A stretch of DNA of 64,000 nt from Nothopassalora personata (taxonomy: Eukaryota > Ascomycota > Dothideomycetes > Mycosphaerellales > Mycosphaerellaceae): assembly GCA_033816765.1 (NCBI GenBank), contig CM066294.1, positions 2,852,001-2,916,000 of the forward strand. The letters run 5' to 3'. The position numbers and the translations under genes are program-made. Below are positions 46,133-57,200 of this stretch, in pieces. The notes beneath the pieces are model-generated. The model was not told the DNA's origin, made no database searches, and saw nothing but the letters and a program-made list of their open reading frames with translations. Numbering within the stretch: position 1 is the first letter of the stretch; every line of letters starts with the position of its first letter.

Positions 46133-47014
46133 ATGGTGCAGCATGCTGGGGTCGACTTGAACCTCGAAATTGAAAACTACTGGACTAGCAACCGGCTCAA
46201 CATGCTGTACTCTCTTGACTCAGAGGGCACCAGTGGGCCGGAGTTTTTACACGGTTTTCATAAGCAAGGGAATGCTGCAGAGTTCATCCAGTGGTGCCAG
46301 ATCAACGACTGCATAGAAGACGGCCGATTTAAGCGTTTCTTCTCGGTTGGGGTTCAGAATTACCTGAGCAAGAACAGCATCAGCTGGTTCAGAGAGGACC
46401 TAAGCGCTGGGCAAATGCGGGTGACCACTGCAGGCGTTCCAATGAGGCAGGCCGCACACAAGAAGACGCTGCGTCAGATTGACCCTTGCTTTATCGCGAT
46501 CCGCGACGATGACTATCTTGAACTCCAGAGAAGCTGGAGCATGCACCAGGTGATGGACCTCCATCGTGACTTCAAGACGCCAAGTGAGAGCGCTGCAGGG
46601 TTTGAGTATCGACGCCCAGTACCTGGCCATCCTTTCCCTGCGGCCGTACACCTCAGTGGCATCAGCCCCCTGTCCGATGCCCTAGCGGGTTTGAAGTCCT
46701 GGAACGACAACGAAGTCATCCTTGATGCTAGAAGGTGGCTTGATGCTGCGGTCCGCCCAGACTCGGAGCTCTTCCACAAGAAGATGCATGAATGGCGCGT
46801 CCGAGCTGTGAAGTTGATGGACAAGCAGCTCAGCTTGGTCACTGCTCTCGAGCAGATGTGCTTCACAAGCGAAGGGCGTGATGAGAGCGTCTTCCGCAAC
46901 TACCATGGGAACTTCACCAACCAGCCACTTGGGGACGCGTCTAGTGAGATTGGTGTTGGCCACGACAACGAGTGGGTCTGGACAAAGGAGTTGTGTGAGA
47001 ATGAGTGGAACTGA
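46133..47014 (+). CDS. G1a ORF4: C-terminal part of the extra protein (293 aa from first ATG)
   Basis: The frame is open from 46097, overlapping the end of ORF3; the first ATG is at 46133. The product is soluble-looking, with aromatic and acidic patches (IENYWTSNRLNMLYSL, WFREDLSAGQ, WSMHQVMDLHRDF) and an end in EWN. No family is recognised. In the older copy the junction has one G fewer, and this segment is fused in frame to ORF3. It is most likely a separated domain, reachable now only by frameshifting or by internal initiation. Confidence 0.72.
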   Translation: MVQHAGVDLNLEIENYWTSNRLNMLYSLDSEGTSGPEFLHGFHKQGNAAEFIQWCQINDCIEDGRFKRFFSVGVQNYLSKNSISWFREDLSAGQMRVTTAGVPMRQAAHKKTLRQIDPCFIAIRDDDYLELQRSWSMHQVMDLHRDFKTPSESAAGFEYRRPVPGHPFPAAVHLSGISPLSDALAGLKSWNDNEVILDARRWLDAAVRPDSELFHKKMHEWRVRAVKLMDKQLSLVTALEQMCFTSEGRDESVFRNYHGNFTNQPLGDASSEIGVGHDNEWVWTKELCENEWN

Positions 47015-47489
47015 GTGGTTGGTGCGGGTTTATGGGCTCCTGGTTTCTGGTTGATTTCCGGCTACAGCTGTAGCCTATGGGTTTCTGGTTCTGATTCTGG
47101 TTCTGGTTCTGGTTGATGCTTCGGGTACGGGTGCTTCTGGTCCTTAGATCTTACTTGTTTCTTATGGTCACTTATCTTCCCTTGACTCACTTTCTGGCCA
47201 CGCGATGGACTCGTCTTTGGATTTATCAGGTTACTGGTACTGACACTCACTTGTCTCATGAATGGCGCTTACATTGTTCGACCATCTGGCCTGTTCGATT
47301 GATGCTGACATAGCTGCCCAACCCCTCGCCAGTCTCGTGGCATACGTCAACGCAGTGCGACGGGCGCGAGTCGCGGATTATTGACGTCACCATCACGGAT
47401 TGCCTGACATCTTGTATGTCAAGCTGAATGGTAGGCCCGGGCTTACTGCTTTGGAACCTGAGGACAGGTTCGTAATGGGGGAGGATATA
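47015..47489 (+). other. G1a 3' untranslated region with TTCTGG repeats and polypurine tract
   Basis: About six tandem TTCTGG-like units lie at 47083-47115 (a decayed version is at about 48710-48760). No gene is visible; open frames on either strand are short and repetitive. The purine-rich ATGGGGGAGGATATA at 47475-47489, touching the 3' LTR, is the probable plus-strand primer tract. Confidence 0.7.
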
Positions 47490-47864
47490 TTGACGACTAA
47501 TGGGTTGTGTTGACCTTGGGTTTGGGTTTGGGAAGGGGTCCCTTGGGTCCAACTTGCCCAAATTCATTTAGGTTTGATTGGACATTTGGGCAAGCCAGCA
47601 GGACCTGGTATGGCCATTGAGATATATACTGCGCAGTTGAGTATTGTAAGCGTAGCATCAAGGCAACAATTCAATTCATACCTCTCGAGTAGAGGGTATA
47701 GGGGTTTAGGGTCCGCCAATCCTCTTGTTTTATCTGGCTACTGCGCTGCTCGTCACGTGACCTGATTTCCCGGTCCCAGGACCGGCAAATACCCCTGCTT
47801 ACGCAAGCACCGCTCCATACCACCACAACTCGGACAGGCCTACATAGGGTGGTTGGTAGACATT
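47490..47864 (+). repeat. G1a 3' LTR (about 375 bp), apparently identical to the 5' LTR
   Basis: It runs base for base with 36230-36604 as far as I can compare by eye, with no length change. CACGTG is at 47754-47759 and the LTR palindrome at 47765-47790. It is followed by ATTAGTA and the rest of the G3 LTR. Confidence 0.93.
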
Positions 47865-48173
47865 ATTAGTAGGACTGATTAAGGTGATTATACTAAGCTA
47901 TAGGCTCTACGCCGCGAATCTCCTTTATATTTAGAAACGCTAGAAACCCTTACGGTTCTAATACGTTCAACTTACTGTTCAATATTACTATTTAGAATAT
48001 ACTATAACCTAACCTCTACTAACCTAACCTCTACCTTACCGCTACTTAGTCTTTATAAGACAAGACAGCTACTGCTTTATTACTCTCCCTTAACTTCCTA
48101 TCGGCCCGAGAATAAACCCGATTAAGCTTGTCTTCTTAACTTGTAATATCATTAGGTTATACTAAACCTAATA
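47865..48173 (+). repeat. G3 3' LTR, right part
   Basis: It resumes the G3 LTR at ATTAGTAGGACT and ends CCTAATA at 48173, then TSD CTCTA (48174-48178). Compared with the 5' LTR it has a 15-bp tandem duplication (TAACCTAACCTCTAC, about 48005-48030) and a different set of RIP-type substitutions. Confidence 0.9.
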
Positions 48174-48289
48174 CTCTACTTCGTTACGAATCCCGGTATT
48201 ACCGCTAATACCCTATATAAGCGTACGCTTAAGGTCTAAGACTAGCTCTTTAAAGGTAAGAGTTTTTTAGCTATTAAGGTAAAGTTAGT
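48174..48289 (+). pseudogene. G1b: short continuation of decayed ORF3 after G3
   Basis: Collinear with fresh G1 at about 45519-45640 and directly continuous, through TSD CTCTA, with the segment ending at 29573. It then switches abruptly into an inverted G1 fragment. Confidence 0.85.
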
Positions 48290-48781
48290 CGCTATAAGCT
48301 AAGGTAGTCTTATAGTAGTATAGTAGCTTACCCTACTATTTAGCTTAATATATAAGATGTTAGGCAATCCTAGGGCTTACTAGCGACAGTTTATAAAGGT
48401 CGAAAGGATTTCTTTAATAGAGACAGTAATAGTAACGTTAATAATCCGCGACTCGCGCCCGTCGTACTATATTAACGTATACTACGAAACTAGCGAGGGA
48501 TTAGGTAGCTATGTTAGCATTAATCGAACGGGCTAGATAGTTAAATAATGTAAACGCTATTTATAAGACAAGTGAGTATTAGTACTAGTAACCTAATAAA
48601 TCTAAAGACGAGTCTATCGCGTAGCTAGAAAGTGAGTTAAGGGAAGATAAGTAACTATAAGAAGCAAGTAAGATCTAAGGACTAGAAGTATCCGTACCCG
48701 AAGCATTAACTAGAATTAGAACTAGAATTAGAACTAGAATTAGAACTAGAAACTAGGAGCCTATAAACCCGTACTAATAAC
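48290..48781 (-). other. G1c: decayed 3' untranslated region of an inverted G1 fragment
   Basis: From about 48333 the minus strand matches fresh-G1 positions from 47015 to about 47440, including the TTCTGG-type repeats. It carries an extra stretch of about 70 bp near 48370-48430 that is absent from the fresh copy. The 43 bases at 48290-48332 match nothing I can identify. Confidence 0.65.
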
Positions 48782-50329
48782 TTAGTTCCACTCATTCTCA
48801 CATAACTCCTTTATCTAGACCTACTCGTTATCGTAGCTAACACTAGTCTTACTAGACGCGTCCCTAAGTAGCTAGCTAGAGAAGTCCCTATAGTAGTTAC
48901 GGAAGAAGCTCTCATTACGCCCTTCGCTTATAAAGCATATCTACTCGAGAGTAGTAACTAAGCTAAGCTACTTATCTATTAATTTTATAGTTCGGACGCG
49001 CTAATTATACATCTTCTTATAGAAGAGCTCCGAGTCTAGGCGGACCGTAGCATTAAGCTACCTTCTAGCATTAAGGATAACTTCGTTATCGTTCTAAGAC
49101 TTTAACCCCGCTAGGGCATTAGATAGAGGGCTAATGCTACTAAGGTGTACGGCCGTAGGGAAAGGATAGCTAGGTACTAGGCGTCGATACTTAAACCCTA
49201 TAGCGCTCTTACTTAGCGTCTTAAAGTTACGATAGAGGTCTATTACCTAGTACATGCTCTAGCTTCTCTAGAGTTTAAGATAGTTATCGTCGCGGATCTC
49301 GATAAAGTAAGGGTTAATCTAACGCAGTGTCCTCTTATGTGCGGCCTACCTTATCAGAACGCCTGTAGTAGTTACCCGCATTTGCCTAGCGCTTAGGTCC
49401 TCTCTAAACTAGCTAATGCTGTTCTTACTTAGGTAATTCTAGACCCTAACCGAGAAGAAACGCTTAAATCGGCCGTCTTCTATATAGTCGTTAATCCGGC
49501 ACTACTAGATAAACTCTATAGCATTCCCTTACTTATAAAAACCGTGTAAAAACTCCGGCCTACTAGTGCCCTCTAAGTTAAGAGAGTATAGTATGTTAAG
49601 CCGGTTACTAGTCTAGTAGTTTTCAATTTCGAGGTTTAAGTCGACCCTAGTATACTGCACTATAGCGTTCGTATTACCCCCCTAATAAGCCCTATTAAAG
49701 CTAAAAATCGTAGGCCTAGGGAAGGAGATAAACCGAGTGTAGTATTAAGGGTATAGAGCTACTTATAAGAGCTATAGCCCGGGGTCTTATCGCATAATCT
49801 ATTAGCTTAGAGAATACTACATGTTCTAGTAGACGCTGCCGTTACTAACCTTATTCAATTCTCGTAGGTACTATCGGTACACGTTGAATTCTCGACTTAT
49901 TATCTCTCTAACTGTTTTAACCCGCGGCGCTAGTTTAGCGTTATTATACTAGTATAGCATGTTACTATTAATGTAGGTACCGGTACTATTAAGATCGGCT
50001 TAGTTAGCTTTATCGATACTAAATTTATCGAGGATCTAGTTATAGTTAGCATACGTAACGATACTACTCGTAGTACCGACTTTACCTCGAACGCGGAGGT
50101 AGCTAGGCGGGTTAATAGTCTTCTAACTACGCTTATTAGGGCGAAACCACGACCCATTCTTTACCTTAATAGCTAAAAAACTCTTACCTTTAAAGAGCTA
50201 GTCTTAGACCTTAAGCGTACGCTTATATAGGGTATTAGCGGTAATACCGGGATTTGTAACAAAGTAGAGGGCCTTATAGTAGAAATCTCGAACATACTAA
50301 TCGTACATTATAGCGCTAACCTTACTATC
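48782..50329 (-). pseudogene. G1c: decayed ORF3/ORF4 in one continuous frame
   Basis: Minus-strand copy of fresh G1 from about 45475 to the ORF4 stop (47014). The important point is at 49706-49715: the G run has six bases (plus strand CCCCCC), so ORF3 and ORF4 share one frame here, apart from RIP stops. It ends abruptly at 50329/50330 against a Co1 fragment with only one shared base, so this is an illegitimate junction. Confidence 0.85.
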
Positions 50330-50616
50330 AGGTCTATCTCTCCTAGTAGAGTTCTAAATAACTTACTTAAAGTCCTTCTTAATAGTATCTCGATGCAGTT
50401 CTGCCTATAGAGTGTCTTTAAGGTATTAGCTTATAGTAAGCCGTATAGAGTCCTTTTCTAGATTACCTATCACTTAGTATTAAACTAAGCTCCTTAATAG
50501 GATAGATAGGGTAGACTTCTACTTCCTAGATGTTTTCTGCTATAATAGCAAGGGATACAAGTAACCTGTACTGATATAGGTTGCTCTTACTCCTACACAA
50601 ACCCGGGCTTATAATC
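50330..50616 (-). mobile_element. Co1-B: 5' internal fragment (about 287 bp)
   Basis: It matches 19466-19753, the untranslated leader next to the Co1 5' LTR, including the primer-binding-like site (minus strand GGTTATAAGCCCGGG-type, mutated). It stops at 50330, with the rest of the element missing here. Confidence 0.88.
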
Positions 50617-50863
50617 TGTAAAGTTGAGACCTAATAGGATACGTAGTTAGTAGCGGAGTGGAGTAAGAGATTAATCTTTAACTAGCTAATAGCCACAGGG
50701 CATGTAGCAATATATTAGGAACCAATGTATTGATTGTGTTAGATGTCTATCTAAGCTAAAGGGGAGAGAAGGTGTCTTCCGACAAGCTAAGTCATCGTAG
50801 ATGCCTTAGGCTATTAGATCACAACCTAACTGTTAGCTCCCCCTAAGATGCTATATCTTAACA
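50617..50863 (-). repeat. Co1-B 5' LTR (247 bp), right TSD GATGT
   Basis: It starts TGTAAAGTTGAGACC and ends ATATCTTAACA in plus orientation. The following GATGT (50864-50868) plus TATTCTT continues the G1b sequence that stopped at 14386. It pairs with the 3' LTR at 14387-14633. Confidence 0.92.
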
Positions 50864-53800
50864 GATGTTATTCTTAATCCGGGCCCTAATTATGCGTTTA
50901 ATAACTGCCCTAAGACTTAGGTACAACCGGATAGGGCGTGCCTACTATAGCTTATAAGGGACCGTGTTAATCTTCTAAGGTAGCATAACGTCGTGCCTAA
51001 TTTGCCTTATATAACTAAAATCCTAAGCGAGGACTGCCTTCCGGTTATAGAGCATCTTATCGAATAAGGCCCGCTCTATTAGTAATAGCTTAATACTAAC
51101 CTTAATTAAGGTAAGTCGTTCTAGAGTAATCCGGCTACCTTACTTAATACTTAAGAATTTCTTAGTTAAGTACTTCCTATTAAACGGTCCTTATCCTTTA
51201 GGCATCTTAGATTCTAGGTATAGTACCCTACGCTTCTATTCTATATCTCCCTTAACTCGTAATTCTAGGCGCTCGTAAACGCTCGCGTCTACTAGCTTCT
51301 TCTTATCCGCCTTACGCTTATATATCGTAAAGACCTACGGCATCCTAATATTAGCTATATATTAGCCTACTTATTGCTTCCGTGCCTAAGTATTTAATAT
51401 AGATTGCCTTAAGATCTCGGAGGGCTAATCCCCTTAAACTAAATAAACGTTAGTAATAGAATCTCCCTTAAACGCGCCTATTCCAATTTCTACAACTCGC
51501 TCCTTTATTCTAGCACTCCTAAGCAATCCTAATAAGTAAGCTAAATAGTTACTAGGTGTTAGAGCCCTACCGGGTTCCTATAGATACGTCGTGTTATAGT
51601 CGTACCCGTTTTCCTTACTATAGCTATTTACCGGTCCCGGGACCGGTAAATTAAAGTCCGAGGTTTCTCCGAGATAGTGCGAGAACCTTACTAATTTTAT
51701 TAAATCCGGCTTTAGTAAGTTACTAGTAGATTGAGCGCCGTAGATTAACCTACCCTTCTATTTCCCGACACTTTTAATAGTTCTTAAAGGGTCTTATACC
51801 TGTCTGAGCTAACTAGGGTAGTAAATATAACACTTTCACCTTTACGGCTAGTAATAGTCCCCTCCTATAAACCATTATCGCAGTTACGGGTAGTAAGCCG
51901 CACCTTACGAGCCTACGGACGTCCTAGGATTATTAGTAAGTTTAGATCCGAGGAGATAAATATGTCTACCTAGTAGTAAACCCTAAATACCTAAATATCT
52001 AAATTGCCTATAACACCTTTAAACTAGGCCCGCCCTCTAGCACCTCGAAAGGGAAGCTAAGCACTCGACATTACTAGTAACCTAAACCTATAAGCGTTCC
52101 TCTAGCCGATAATATTTACCTCGGAACCCTTATTAATTAGGTACCTAATCTAGTTCTTGTTTATCCTAAATTCCGCTACTACCTAAGGACTAGGGACTAT
52201 AGTAAAGTTATTAAGGATACTAGAGAGCCCGATTTTCTTAACGTCCTTATATAGCTTAGTAGTAGGGACCGCACCTTTAGAGTAAAGTATAGTTAAATAC
52301 ACTCCGATATACTAGGCCTAACTATCTTCGCGGAAGACCTCCTTATTATACTTAGGTTCATCCTTATAGGTAACCACTTGTCTAGTACGAACCTTAGGGT
52401 CCTTTCCTATAAGGCGTCGCACTATAGCGAGCTTCTCCTAAAGAGCGGGGGTATTAGTAACGCGACCGAAGAGGGTAGCCTCGAACTAGCGACTATATCG
52501 AAACTAATCCTAGGCATTTACATTAGGAAACGTCGTCTAGAGGATCTAATTAATCTAGTAGATAATACCATCTTCCTTTATAACCGGGCTATTACTAGCT
52601 AAACTATATTATCGGACGTAGTTATTAATCCTTATAGTCTTAGCATTCTACATACGCTTTCTTTATGCAAAGGGGGCGTTTATAGGACTAATAGGCATAT
52701 CCTTAGGCAGTCCTTTATTAGTATCGTTCCCTAGTTTATCTACTTAGGCATTATTTCCCCTTCCTAGGGTTACCCCGGATTTAGCTAATAATTGAGTTTC
52801 GCTTATTTAAGTACTAACTTCGTTAACTATTTTAACCTCCTACTAGTTAATCTTAGCTTACCGGATCTCCTGTTCTAATTGTAGGCGAACTTTCTTAGTA
52901 GCCTTAGCTCGGGCTCGTAGATCCTAGGCTAAGGACCGGGTCCTCGGGTGCGGATTCTTTAGAATGCCTACGGGTGCCTTCCCTTTCACTTTATTAGACT
53001 ATATAGGATAGGTAGATACCTCGTTAAGCTCGCCTAACTCGATTGCCTACTCCGCTTCACTTTCTCCGAATAAGACCTAATATGTCCTAGTAGCCTTCTC
53101 TATTTAGCTAGACCGTACGTCCTAAGGGCTATACTCTATTAAATGCCTAAAGTTAGGAGGGGGCTTAAAATAATTAGGAGGCGTAACCTTAGTTACCCTA
53201 GTGTAGTCCCTACCTATCTATTACTTACGTAGTATAGGAATCTTATACTAGTTATTAAACTCGATCGGTCTATAATGTTCTTCGAGTAGAGGGAGTATAT
53301 AGAGCAGTTTTGGTTTACTATAGTCCCTCCGAAAGTTGAACTTAGTAGGACGTAGATTGCCTTCTTTCCCTAGATACTACTAGTTGTTCGGGGCTACGTA
53401 TACCTCGCCCCGGGACATTAAGGACCTTATCGCCCTACAATTACTAGCCTAGTGCTTTAAACTACTACAGTTATAGTAACAACTATCTATCGCTTTAGAC
53501 TGTTCGCGATTCTACGATAGGGGACGCTACATTACGTAAACCTATAGTTTAGTGTCTAGGTCGTGCCTCTCTAGTTATATAGAGCGTTAATTCTCGCTCG
53601 GGTAGAAGGTACCCGCGTCCGCGACGCGACCGCACTAGTATATACGTATTCTTATTTTAGCTACCTTCTAGATTAGGTTATTATTAATAATAGTCCTAGA
53701 GGTAGCCTTCTTAAGCGTGTTAATCTTAGGCTTAAGGCGCGGTATTTACTTCACGACTAAGCGGTATAGCTAAGGTAAAGTAAGAGGGAAATCTATATGT

Positions 53801-54924
53801 ATAGCTTTCTATCCCTCCTTACTATCTACGATACTAGTAGCTTTATCGAGAATCCTCTAAAAGTCCCTAAACTTCTTAGGTTACTTTAGGTGAAGCCCGT
53901 AAGCCTTATAGACCGCTTTCGCGACTGCCTCTAGCAATCCCTAAAGGAGGAGGCGACTCCGGGAGCTGTTATCTAAATCCTTAGGTTTAATTAGGTCACT
54001 TAAGGATACAAATAGGCGGATAAATTCCTTTATATCTTATTCTTTAGGCCTCTTGCCTTACTACGCCCTAATAATCTCCTTAAGATATTCCCGACTCCCT
54101 AATATTAAGTAGGCGTTAAACCTTAAGAACTCTAATAAGAACGCCCTCCTAAAACGTGCCTTGTTAGTAAGCTACCTAGGTAGCCTTATAACTACGCGCC
54201 GGATAGTAGTTTCGTAATTACGCTTAAACCTACCCTAGAAATTATCCTTCTTAATAGATGCCCGAGGCGGATACTAGTCTATTAGGTCGCTAAACCGCTC
54301 CTAGAACTTAGTAGCATTAGTACTATTAAAGAACGGATTCTTAGTACCTCCTAGAGGTAGAAAGCGAGGGCTAGCGTTTTCTATTACTACTACTAATCGT
54401 CTAAAGAGGGTAGTTATAGCATCTATTCTAATTGTACTGTTCGTTCCTACACCTATACCTAATTTAGCGGCGCTAGTTCCGCTTCTCCCTTCTTTACTAG
54501 ATTTAGGTGTTTCCCCTTCCTCTAATTCCTCTATCCCCTTATAAGGGACAGAATCCCTATAGACCCCTTCTATTTTCGTAGGGTTCATAGGCTGTTCGTA
54601 GCCTCTACCTATATCGGTAAAGGTGCTAAGTTTTTCTAGTAATGTAGCCGTATCTATTATTACGTAGTGCTTACTTTAGAATATACTAATACTAGTTATT
54701 ACTTAATAGGACCTTATAACCGTGATTATTACTAAATACCTTAGACCTTAAGTGTTTTCGACCTTAGTCGACCTTAACTATAAACCTTAACCTTAAACCT
54801 TAACCTTAAGTAATAACCTTAACCGTAAACCTTAGACCTTAAACCGTGATTTTAACCTTATAAACTAGATACTAATACGCTACCGGGTGTACACTTAGTA
54901 ACTCCCCTTATTAACTACTAAAAT
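50864..54924 (-). pseudogene. G1b: decayed gag-protease and pol N-terminus, leader included
   Basis: Minus strand, collinear with fresh G1 from about 36605 to 40622. ORF1 runs from about 54650 to 51740. The gag start, the zinc-knuckle region (about 53480-53440) and the protease region (about 52135, Asp/Glu codons changed to Asn/Lys by RIP) are all recognisable. The frameshift heptamer is kept at 51760-51766. The leader repeats have become runs of CCTTAA on the plus strand (about 54770-54860). A palindrome copy is at about 51627-51652. Confidence 0.88.
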
Positions 54925-55296
54925 AATGTCTACTAACTACCCTATATAGGCCTATCCGAGTTGTGGTGGTATAGAGCGGTGCTTACGTAAGCAGGGGTAT
55001 TTGCCGGTCCCGGGACCGGGAAATTAGGTTACGTAACGAGTAGCGTAGTAGCTAGATAAAACAAGAGGATTAGCGGACCCTAAACCCCTATGCCCTCTAC
55101 TCGCGAGGTATAAATTGAATTGTTGCCTTAATGATACGCTTATAATGCTTAACTGCGCAGTATATATCTTAATAGCTATACTAGGTCCTACTAGCTTACC
55201 TAAATGTCTAATTAAACCTAAATGAAATTAGGGTAAGTTAGACCTAAGGGACCCCCCCCTCTAAACCTAAGGTTAACACAACCTATTAGTCGTTAA
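54925..55296 (-). repeat. G1b 5' LTR (about 372 bp)
   Basis: Reverse complement of the fresh G1 LTR with RIP-type changes; the palindrome is at about 54995-55022. It ends CGTTAATA near 55298, where G4 sequence begins. The matching 3' LTR of this copy is not in the window. Confidence 0.85.
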
Positions 55297-55298
55297 TA

Positions 55299-57200
55299 GT
55301 AGGATGAGTCACGTGCTCATTTCGTTATCGCGATTCTAGGGTCTATAGGAATCGTTCCGTAACACGTAGTAGAGTATAGGCCGGGGAAGAGTAACCTAGC
55401 CGGTACGCTATCGCGACGTAGTAACTACGTATACGTAGCGTAGTAGACGTCGAACTTACTTCCTACGCTATAAAGTAAGCTATCTTTCTAGAAGGAATCC
55501 CTATTAAGAGAGGACGAGCCTATAGTAAGGTACGTAACCGCTACCTATAAGAAGATATAGAATAAGGCGACAATAACGGTAGTAGGAGCCTATAAGCTAT
55601 AGGGGACGTAATTGCTACTAGTAAGAGTATACGCTATAATAATATAAGGCGGCCTAGGTAAACTACTTATACTACTAATAAAAATCGTATAGGGGAGAGA
55701 CGATAGGTACGTTATATACTTATCGTAGGCGCCTAGTAAAGGGGACGCTAAGGACTAGTATATAAAAGACGGGTTAGTCTATCGTAGAAACACGATTATA
55801 GTACCCGAAGATTACGTAGTAAGAGTATAGCTACTCTATATATATTATAACGACCTACTAGTAGGGTACTTTAGTAAGGTAAAGACTAAAGAGCTACTAC
55901 GATATTACTACTAGTAGGAATTACTTAGTAAGGATATAAGAGAGTATATTAGAAACTATAGAGCGTATTAGACCTTAAAGGCGAGGCGCTATCGACCCTA
56001 CGGCGAGCTATAGCTACTACCTAGGCTAGACGGTCTATAGTAAGAAATTACTATAGATTTTATTACGGACCTACCGCTAAGTAAGCGAGGAGAATATATA
56101 TATAATACAATCCTAGTAATCGTCGACCGCTACTCTAAAATAAACTTATATATTCCTACGACTAAGAGATATATAGCCGCGGAGCTTACGAGGATCTTAC
56201 GAAACGAAGTCGTACGGTATTATAGTATCCTAGCGGGTATAGTAAGTAACCGCGGGTTAGTATTTACGAGTAAGTTCTAGAGTAACTTCTACTTCAAGGC
56301 GTAGGTAAAGTATAAGCTATCTATAGCTTTTTACCCTTAGACTAACGGTTAGACTAAGAGGGTAAACTAAAGCTTAGAATAGTATCTTTATTATTACTAT
56401 AGCGAGAACTAGATAGAGTAGGGTAAGTAGCTAGCTATTACTAAATTTGTATATAATAATAGTATCTACCCTATACTACGTATAAGCCTATTTGAGATAG
56501 CGTATAGTTAGAGACCTAAGATTGCCCTAATACCTATAGGATCTGGAGGCGAGATCCGGGAAGGGGAGATACTAGTAGCGGTAGACTTAGTTAACCGTAT
56601 ACGAGAAATACGCGCTACGCTTACGAAGCGTTAGGAAATCGTAGTAGCCGATTAGGCTTACTACTATAATAAGACTTATAAGGCTAAGAGCTATTACGTA
56701 GGCGACATAGTCTTATTATCTACGAAGAACCTAAGGTTAGTATTACTAAAGAAGAAGATAGGTCCGAAGTTTATTAGACCGTATCGTATTATCGACACTA
56801 TTAGTTTATAGGCGTACCACCTAGTACTACTAGCTAACTTAAGAATTTAAATATATCCTATATATCCCTCCTCGAGTCGTACGCGGGTAGCGAGAAGGAT
56901 AGAGGTACTATACCCCTCGCTAATAAGGACGGGGAATATAAAGTAGAGGTAGTACTAGAAAAACGTAAGTATAAGAATAAGGTATAGTACCTAGTATAAT
57001 AGAAGGGCTAGCTAGAGGAATATAATAGCTAGGAGCTAGTATAAGGACTCGCGAATACTACGTATATAGTAGCCGAATATAAGGCGTTAGCGAAGACGGT
57101 ATAAGCCGACGGAAGGATCTACGAAGGCTACGCGTATAGTAGTTAAATATAAGGTGTCTACGAAGCCTATATAAGGCGCCGAAGTAAGAGTATAGGTTAT
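55299..57200 (+). pseudogene. G4: decayed Gypsy integrase and C-terminal region
   Basis: A plus-strand frame with many TAG/TAA stops is readable from about 55700: DGLVYRRNTI, a zinc-binding-like remnant, ITIDFITDLP (first Asp, about 56045), VIVDRYSK, IVSNRGLVF (second Asp changed to Asn, about 56250), and an NGQTER-like block (TNGxTKRVN) near 56345. After this come YKVGDIV-like and a basic tail typical of Gypsy integrases. A chromodomain-like remnant near 56990-57060 is possible but weak. The gag/RT half and both LTRs are not identified; G1b occupies its left side. Confidence 0.72.

Larger units (their letters stand above)
36230..47864 (+). mobile_element. G1a: fresh, unmutated 11.6-kb Gypsy-type LTR retrotransposon with an extra gene
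   Basis: Two LTRs that I read as identical bound gag-protease, pol and an additional large gene. The element inserted into the 3' LTR of G3 and is flanked by ATTAGTA on both sides (36223-36229, 47865-47871). The shared bases make the exact LTR ends uncertain by one to three bases and the TSD 5-7 bp. CpA and TpG are frequent throughout, in contrast to every surrounding copy, so this insertion has not been through RIP. Identical LTRs imply a recent event. Defects relative to older copies: a stop inside the pol tail and a one-base expansion of a G run in the extra gene. Confidence 0.93.
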
